The notes under the pieces were generated by a model that was not told the origin of the DNA, made no database searches, and saw only the letters and a list, made by a program, of their open reading frames with translations. Of a stretch of 36,843 nt of DNA, positions 29,129-36,843 are shown piece by piece (the stretch's first letter is position 1; each line of letters opens with the position of its first letter). This stretch comes from Bacillota bacterium. GTDB lineage: Bacteria > Bacillota > Limnochordia > DTU087. The translations under genes were made by a program, and so were the position numbers. The stretch lies in the NCBI GenBank assembly GCA_012735435.1, contig JAAYHH010000104.1:1-36843 (forward strand), read 5' to 3'.

Positions 29129-29322
29129 AGATCTATATAGATCTAGGATCGTAGTCATAGTAGTAGGGGCTGTGTATATGTGGAAACCTGGACAAAAACC
29201 CGGTATCAAAGGGACCGCGGGTTGTTGACCAGGTGGGGATTACCAAGCTAGGTTTTTCCACATATCAACACAGAGGTCGTGGTGCACAATCACCTCCACA
29301 ACTTGTCCAGGGTTTATGCACA
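29129..29322 (+). other. oriC: oriC, dnaA-dnaN intergenic part: putative DnaA-trio unwinding element and degenerate DnaA boxes
   Basis: Palindrome AGATCTATATAGATCT (29129-29144); TAG-TCA-TAG-TAG-TAG (29152-29166), GGGC, TGTGTATAT, TGTGGAAAC; further boxes TTTTCCACA 29254 and TTATGCACA 29314. Confidence 0.65.
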
Positions 29323-29346
29323 ACTTTTCAACAGGAGGGATCGGGG

Positions 29347-30450
29347 ATGCGGTTTGCAGGTACCCAGGGAGAAATGCTCCGCTGCCTGGATATGGTGGGC
29401 AGGGCGGTAGCCAATCGAGATGTCAATCCTATACTGACTGGTATTTATCTAGAATGTGAAAATGGTCAGCTGACAGTAAGGGCAACCGATAACGAAATTG
29501 GGATCGAAGCCTATGTACCGGTAGAGGGTGATCAGCCGGGGCGGGTGGTTGTGGAAGCTAAGTACTTCCTGCCCCTTGTAAAGCGGCTCCCGGCGGGGGA
29601 TGTATTTATCCAAGAACTGCCTGAACAGCAGATGATTGAGATCAAAGCCGGTACCGGCAGCTTTCGGTTTCAGACCATGGCTGCTGATCAGTTTCCTAGC
29701 CTGACTGTGGCAGAACCGAAACCCCTTTTGCGCATACACAGTGAGGTTGCAGCCCGGATGATCAAGCAGACAGTCTATGCTGCCCAGAAAGACCAGGGTC
29801 ACAGCGTGTTCGGCGGGGTATTGATGGAATATGCCGAGGGTGAGCTGCGATTTGTAGCCACAGATACCAGTCGGCTCTGTTTTAATCGTACAGCAGTGGC
29901 TGATGGTGAGGCCTTCAAGATGATTTTGCCTGCCAGGACCTGTATTGAACTGCAGCGCCTCTTGCCGTCGGATCCCGATTCCATGCTGGAGATAGCCTCC
30001 ATGGGAAGTCAAGTTCTGTTCCGGCTGGAGAATGTGATATTAGTGTCCCGGCTCTTGGAAGGGCAGTATCCGGACTATACCAGGGTGATACCATCTGGGA
30101 CGGAGACTGAGATAGTGGTTCCGTGCAGTGAGTTGATAGCTGCCCTAGAGCGGGCAGAATTGATGGGCAAGAAGGGGCCGGCAATTGTTACTCTCAATAT
30201 AGAAGAGGGCATAATGAGATTAGACTCCCGGGATGCGGAGCTGGGTGAATCCAGTGAATCCCTGAGGGTTGAGCAAAATGGACCGGCAGTCAGCAGTGCC
30301 TTTCAAGTTCGGTTCCTTCTAGATATGCTGAAAACCGCAAGCACCGAAAAAGTGAGGATTGGCTTGTCCAGTGGACTCAATCCCGGGATGATGCGTCCCG
30401 TTGACAATGATGATTACGTATATGTACTCATGCCTGTGAGGGTCATATAG
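29347..30450 (+). CDS. dnaN: DNA polymerase III beta sliding clamp
   Basis: MRFAGTQGEMLRCLDMVGRAVANRDVNPILTGIYLECENGQLTVRATDNEIGIEAYVPV ... YVYVLMPVRVI; RBS AGGAGGGA before ATG 29347, so the track start 29233 is too long. Confidence 0.96.
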   Translation: MRFAGTQGEMLRCLDMVGRAVANRDVNPILTGIYLECENGQLTVRATDNEIGIEAYVPVEGDQPGRVVVEAKYFLPLVKRLPAGDVFIQELPEQQMIEIKAGTGSFRFQTMAADQFPSLTVAEPKPLLRIHSEVAARMIKQTVYAAQKDQGHSVFGGVLMEYAEGELRFVATDTSRLCFNRTAVADGEAFKMILPARTCIELQRLLPSDPDSMLEIASMGSQVLFRLENVILVSRLLEGQYPDYTRVIPSGTETEIVVPCSELIAALERAELMGKKGPAIVTLNIEEGIMRLDSRDAELGESSESLRVEQNGPAVSSAFQVRFLLDMLKTASTEKVRIGLSSGLNPGMMRPVDNDDYVYVLMPVRVI

Positions 30451-30486
30451 AGCGAATGGCGTGATTTGACAGAATGAAGGTGTTAT

Positions 30487-30714
30487 ATGAAAATGGAAGA
30501 GCGGTCCGTAGCAATTAGTACTGAGACTATTAAGCTGGAGCAGCTCCTTAAATTGGCTGGTATTACTGATACCGGCGGTCAAGCCAAGATACTGATCCAA
30601 GCAGGAGAAGTCCTGGTTAATGGTAGTGAGGAACGCCGCCGGGGCAGGCAGCTTAGAGTTGGAGATTTAGTAGAGGTGAAGGGCAAGGTGCAGCTCCGGG
30701 TCGCAGCTCGCTAG
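30487..30714 (+). CDS. S4 domain RNA-binding protein, YaaA/RlbA-type
   Basis: IKLEQLLKLAGITDTGGQAKILIQAGEVLVNGSEERRRGRQLRVGDLVEV; between dnaN and recF. Confidence 0.92.
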   Translation: MKMEERSVAISTETIKLEQLLKLAGITDTGGQAKILIQAGEVLVNGSEERRRGRQLRVGDLVEVKGKVQLRVAAR

Positions 30715-30732
30715 AGTTGGGAGTGCCGTATT

Positions 30733-31868
30733 TTGCATGTAGAGGCGTTGGAGTTAAGCAAATTCCGGAATTACCGGAGTTTGAACATCGAGCTGGATCC
30801 CCACCTCAATATTTTTGTGGGGGATAATGCTCAAGGAAAGACAAATCTGTTGGAGTCAGTTTATTTCTTAGCAACGGGTCGCTCCCATAGAACCAATCGA
30901 GATGGAGATTTGATCAACTGGCATGGAGAGGAAGCCCAGGTTAGAGCCCAGGTTAAGACAATAATGGGTTCCTTTACCATGCGAGCTAATTTGTCCCGGG
31001 ATCGCCGCAAGCGCTTCATGATCGGTGGTGAAGAACTGCGCCGCCAATCGGACCTTTTGGGCTTTCTTAATGTGGTTTTGTTTTCTCCAGATGACCTGCA
31101 GTTGGTAAAGGGAAGTCCAAGTATGAGGCGGCGGTTCATTGATCTTTTGCTGGCCCAGACCAGTAAAGTATATCGCTATGATCTGGTGAACTACAACAAG
31201 GTTCTGCAGCAGAGAAACAGCTTCCTCAAGAGTATTGCTGAAGGGAAAGCCAAAAGGGATGACCTGCTCCTTTGGGATGAACAATTGGTCCGTTATGGAA
31301 CCCAGCTCATGTTTCGCCGGGCTAAGGCTATAGATCGGATTGGAGAACTAGCCAGCATCAGCCATCGGGAAATCAGCGGTGGAGAGGAGACTCTTACAGT
31401 TCACTACTTGCCTTTTTACGCTACTGAAGGAACGACTCCCGAGACCCTTGAGGCTCTGAGCGCCGACGAGATTGCTGAGAATTTTGCTCAAGGACTGGCG
31501 GCTCACCGTCATCAAGAGATGCGAAGGGGGGTCACCCTTGTGGGACCCCAGCGGGATGATATTCTCTTTCGGGTAGATGGCAAGGATGCAAGGCAGTTTG
31601 CATCCCAAGGTCAGCAGCGGACAGTGGTATTGGCTACTAAGCTGGCAGAACTAGAGTTCATGCGGGAAGAAGTGGGAGAGTATCCGGTACTGCTGCTGGA
31701 TGACGTGCTCTCGGAATTGGACTTTTCCCGCCGTTCATCGTTTCTGGAGATTATCAGCGGCAGGGTACAGACACTGTTGACTACTACCGATCGGGACAAT
31801 TTCCAACAGGATAAGCTCTGTCAATTTCGAGAATACGGGATTGTTGACGGCCAGCTGGTCGGGGAAGG

Positions 31869-31872
<4 letters not shown>
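30733..31872 (+). CDS. recF: DNA replication and repair protein RecF
   Basis: LSKFRNYRSLNIELDPHLNIFVGDNAQGKTNLLES, SQGQQRTVVLATKLAE, LLLDDVLSELD. TTG start. Confidence 0.97.
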
Positions 31873-34096
<2,224 letters not shown>

Positions 34097-34128
34097 GGGC
34101 CTAGTACGGAAAAGAAGGTGAAGCGGCT

Positions 34129-36558
34129 ATGAGTCTTTTTGAGCAGAAAATTATTCCCGTAGGTATTGAGGAGCAGATGCGGACCTCGTACCTGCGTTAT
34201 GCCATGTCGGTAATCATAGATCGGGCCCTGCCAGATGTCCGGGATGGTTTGAAACCAGTGCAGCGCCGCATCTTGTACAGCATGAGCGAGCTGGGGATGC
34301 GTTCCAACCGCCCTCACCGAAAATCGGCCCGTATCGTCGGTGAGGTCATCGGTAAATACCATCCCCACGGGGATTCAGCCATCTACGATGCCATGGTGAG
34401 AATGGCACAGGACTTTAACTACCGGTACATGTTGGTAGACGGGCACGGCAACTTTGGTTCCATTGATGGGGACCCGGCAGCAGCGATGCGGTACACAGAG
34501 GTTCGACTAACTAGGTTCGCTGAAGAAATGCTCCGGGACCTGGATAAAGATACCGTTGATTTTATCCCCAACTTCGATGATACCCTGGAACAGCCCGAGG
34601 TGCTGCCCGCCCGGGTTCCAAACTTGCTGGTAAACGGTGCCTCCGGCATCGCCGTCGGGATGGCCACCAATATACCGCCCCACAATCTGGGGGAAATCGT
34701 CGATGGATTAGTCATGCTTATAGATAACCCCGATGCATCCATCAAAGATTTGCAAAGGGTCATCAAGGGACCGGATTTTCCCACCGGCGGCTTAATTCTT
34801 GGGCGGGAGGGAATTGATGAAGCCTATGCCACCGGTAGGGGACGGATTCAAATGCGGGCCCGGGTGCAGCTGGAGCAAATGTCCAACGGCAAGACCCGCA
34901 TAGTAGTAACCGAGCTTCCTTATATGGTGAATAAGGCCAATCTCATTGAGAAGATTGCGCAGCTGGTCAGGGACAAGCGGATTGACGGGATTACCGACTT
35001 GAAAGATGAATCAGACCGGGATGGTCTCCGGGTGACAATAGAGGTAAGGCGGGATACAAATCCCCATATAGTACTAAATCATCTGTACAAACATACTCAG
35101 CTCCAGGATACCTTTGGCGTGATCATGCTGGCATTGGTAGACGGTCAGCCCAAGGTCCTGAACTTAAAGGAGGTGCTGGAGCACTATCTTCAGCATCAGC
35201 GGGAGGTAGTCACACGCCGCACCCGCTTTGAGCTGCGGAAAGCTGAAGAAAGGGCCCACATCCTCGAAGGGTATCGGATCGCCCTGGATAATCTCGATGA
35301 GATCATCAACCTGATCAGAAGTTCGGCCAACGATCAGGAAGCCAAAGAAGGGTTGATGACCCGTTTTGGTTTGACGGAAAAGCAAGCAGTTGCCATTCTC
35401 GATATGCAGCTGCGGCGCTTGACCGGGTTGGAAAGGGATAAGATTGAGACAGAGTATGCTGAGCTTCTCAAGAAAATCGCCCGTTATAGAGAAATCCTGG
35501 CAGATATCAAGGAAGTTGATGCCATTATCCGGGACGAGCTGCTGGAGGTTAAGGAGAAGTTCGGCGATCCCCGGCGGACAGAGATCACCGGCCGTACTGG
35601 GGAAATAGAGATTGAAGACTTGATTGCCGATGAGGATATAGTGGTGACTTTGACCCACCAAGGCTACATCAAGCGGATGCCGGTTAATATCTATCGGAAT
35701 CAGCGCCGGGGAGGCCGGGGTGTTACAGCTCTAACTACCCGGGAGGAGGATTTTGTTGAGCACTTGTTCATCACCTCCACCCACTCCCACATCGTCTTCT
35801 TTACCAATAAAGGGAAGATGTACCGGCTGAAGGGGTATGACATTCCTGAAGCCAGCCGACAGGCACGGGGGGTAGCACTGATCAACCTGATTCCCATTGA
35901 GCCGACGGAGAAGGTGCAAGCCGTCCATGCTGTCAAAGACTACGGCAATGGTGAATATGTGGTAATGGCAACAAAGATGGGTCGGGTTAAGAAAACCGCC
36001 TTGGATGAGTTTAACAGTCCCCGGGCCGGCTTGATTGGGATTGTGCTGGAAGACGGTGACGAACTCATAGGCGTTCGGATAACCCAGGGTGATGAAGAAA
36101 TTTTGCTGGTAACCAAGCAGGGAATGTCGATCCGCTTTAGCGAAATTGAAGTGCGACCAATGGGCCGAGCTGCAATGGGTGTTAAGGGTATTACCTTGAA
36201 TCCTGGCGATGAAGTGGTCAGTATGAACGTTGTTGTTCCAGATGGGCAGCTTTTGGTCGTGACGGAAAATGGTTACGGCAAGCGAACCGACTTGGAGGAA
36301 TACCGGCCCCAAGGTCGAGGCGGCAAAGGGATTAAAGCCATCAATAAGACAGAACGGACAGGTAGAGTTGTGGGAGCTAAGGTCGTGAACGAAGAGGACG
36401 AGCTGATGCTGATCACTGTCGGAGGAGTGATGATTCGGCAGTCCGTTGCAGAGATATCTGTATTTGGGCGCAACACCCAAGGCGTAAAATTGATGCGACT
36501 TGAGGACGATGAACGGGTTGTAGCCGTTGCACTAATTGCTGGAAAAAGCGAGGAATAA
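34129..36558 (+). CDS. gyrA: DNA gyrase subunit A
   Basis: [21 protein letters not shown]; GyrA box QRRGGRG in the C-terminal domain. Confidence 0.98.
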   Translation: MSLFEQKIIPVGIEEQMRTSYLRYAMSVIIDRALPDVRDGLKPVQRRILYSMSELGMRSNRPHRKSARIVGEVIGKYHPHGDSAIYDAMVRMAQDFNYRYMLVDGHGNFGSIDGDPAAAMRYTEVRLTRFAEEMLRDLDKDTVDFIPNFDDTLEQPEVLPARVPNLLVNGASGIAVGMATNIPPHNLGEIVDGLVMLIDNPDASIKDLQRVIKGPDFPTGGLILGREGIDEAYATGRGRIQMRARVQLEQMSNGKTRIVVTELPYMVNKANLIEKIAQLVRDKRIDGITDLKDESDRDGLRVTIEVRRDTNPHIVLNHLYKHTQLQDTFGVIMLALVDGQPKVLNLKEVLEHYLQHQREVVTRRTRFELRKAEERAHILEGYRIALDNLDEIINLIRSSANDQEAKEGLMTRFGLTEKQAVAILDMQLRRLTGLERDKIETEYAELLKKIARYREILADIKEVDAIIRDELLEVKEKFGDPRRTEITGRTGEIEIEDLIADEDIVVTLTHQGYIKRMPVNIYRNQRRGGRGVTALTTREEDFVEHLFITSTHSHIVFFTNKGKMYRLKGYDIPEASRQARGVALINLIPIEPTEKVQAVHAVKDYGNGEYVVMATKMGRVKKTALDEFNSPRAGLIGIVLEDGDELIGVRITQGDEEILLVTKQGMSIRFSEIEVRPMGRAAMGVKGITLNPGDEVVSMNVVVPDGQLLVVTENGYGKRTDLEEYRPQGRGGKGIKAINKTERTGRVVGAKVVNEEDELMLITVGGVMIRQSVAEISVFGRNTQGVKLMRLEDDERVVAVALIAGKSEE

Positions 36559-36577
36559 GGGTATCTCCCTGGGATAG

Positions 36578-36608
36578 ACAAAGGCTGACCAGTAAGGTCA
36601 GCCTTTGT
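36578..36608 (+). terminator. Strong hairpin after gyrA, probable terminator
   Basis: ACAAAGGCTGACC-agtaa-GGTCAGCCTTTGT, perfect 13-bp stem; short U tract only. Confidence 0.6.
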
Positions 36609-36645
36609 GGAAGGGGAGTAGGGATTGTCGAAAACTCATCCCAAG

Positions 36646-36709
36646 CAGTAGTATTACCAAAGTAGGCTATTCTTGTCTAGAATCTTTTGGTAGTGTTAGA
36701 TTACTACTG
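36646..36709 (+). ncRNA. Nested-stem structured element, candidate IS110-type bridge RNA segment
   Basis: CAGTAGTA(36646)/TACTACTG(36702); ACCAAAG(36656)/CTTTTGGT(36684); ATTCT(36669)-tgtct-AGAAT(36679). Confidence 0.35.
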
Positions 36710-36816
36710 GAATCAGTGTTAGCGTAAAGTTTTGGTAGGCGGTGGCAGGAAAAACGCGTGTGGAGATAAAAATAGAGACCTCGCACCAACAGATAGACAG
36801 AAAGGAGCGAGGTCTC

Positions 36817-36843
36817 ATGAAGAGCGATGGCATAGACATCGCC
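36817..36843 (+). mobile_element. First nine codons of a putative IS110-family recombinase (cut by window edge)
   Basis: ATG AAG AGC GAT GGC ATA GAC ATC GCC = MKSDGIDIA; GIDIA resembles the first DEDD catalytic motif of IS110 proteins; AAAGGAG RBS upstream within a 10-bp-stem hairpin. Confidence 0.4.

Overview
The window is the origin-proximal region of a Bacillota-type chromosome, with gene order close to that of Bacillus subtilis. On the minus strand, reading outward from the origin, are rpmH-rnpA-yidD-yidC-jag-mnmE-mnmG-mnmG-rsmG-noc-parA-parB-larB-larC-ykuS-like, then (past the plus-strand yyaC-like gene) a YkvI-like membrane protein, a TPR protein, VanW, gcvT-gcvH-gcvPA-gcvPB-pheA, mscS, DUF951, ychF and the first codons of rpsF. 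On the plus strand are an uncharacterised ATPase-wHTH gene, dnaA-dnaN-S4-recF-DUF370/remB-gyrB-gyrA, and a probable insertion-sequence edge. The observations most worth following up are: (i) two adjacent, divergent full-length mnmG genes; (ii) a GHKL-ATPase/winged-helix gene lying inside a bipartite oriC, between the upstream DnaA-box cluster and dnaA; (iii) a DnaA-trio-like unwinding element in the dnaA-dnaN gap; (iv) three regularly spaced parS sites between larB and larC; (v) a perfect Noc-binding palindrome inside noc; and (vi) a nested-stem element upstream of what looks like the first nine codons of an IS110-type recombinase, a possible bridge-RNA locus cut by the window edge. No CRISPR array, rRNA or tRNA was recognised. 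All homology statements are from reading the protein sequences; no search was run.
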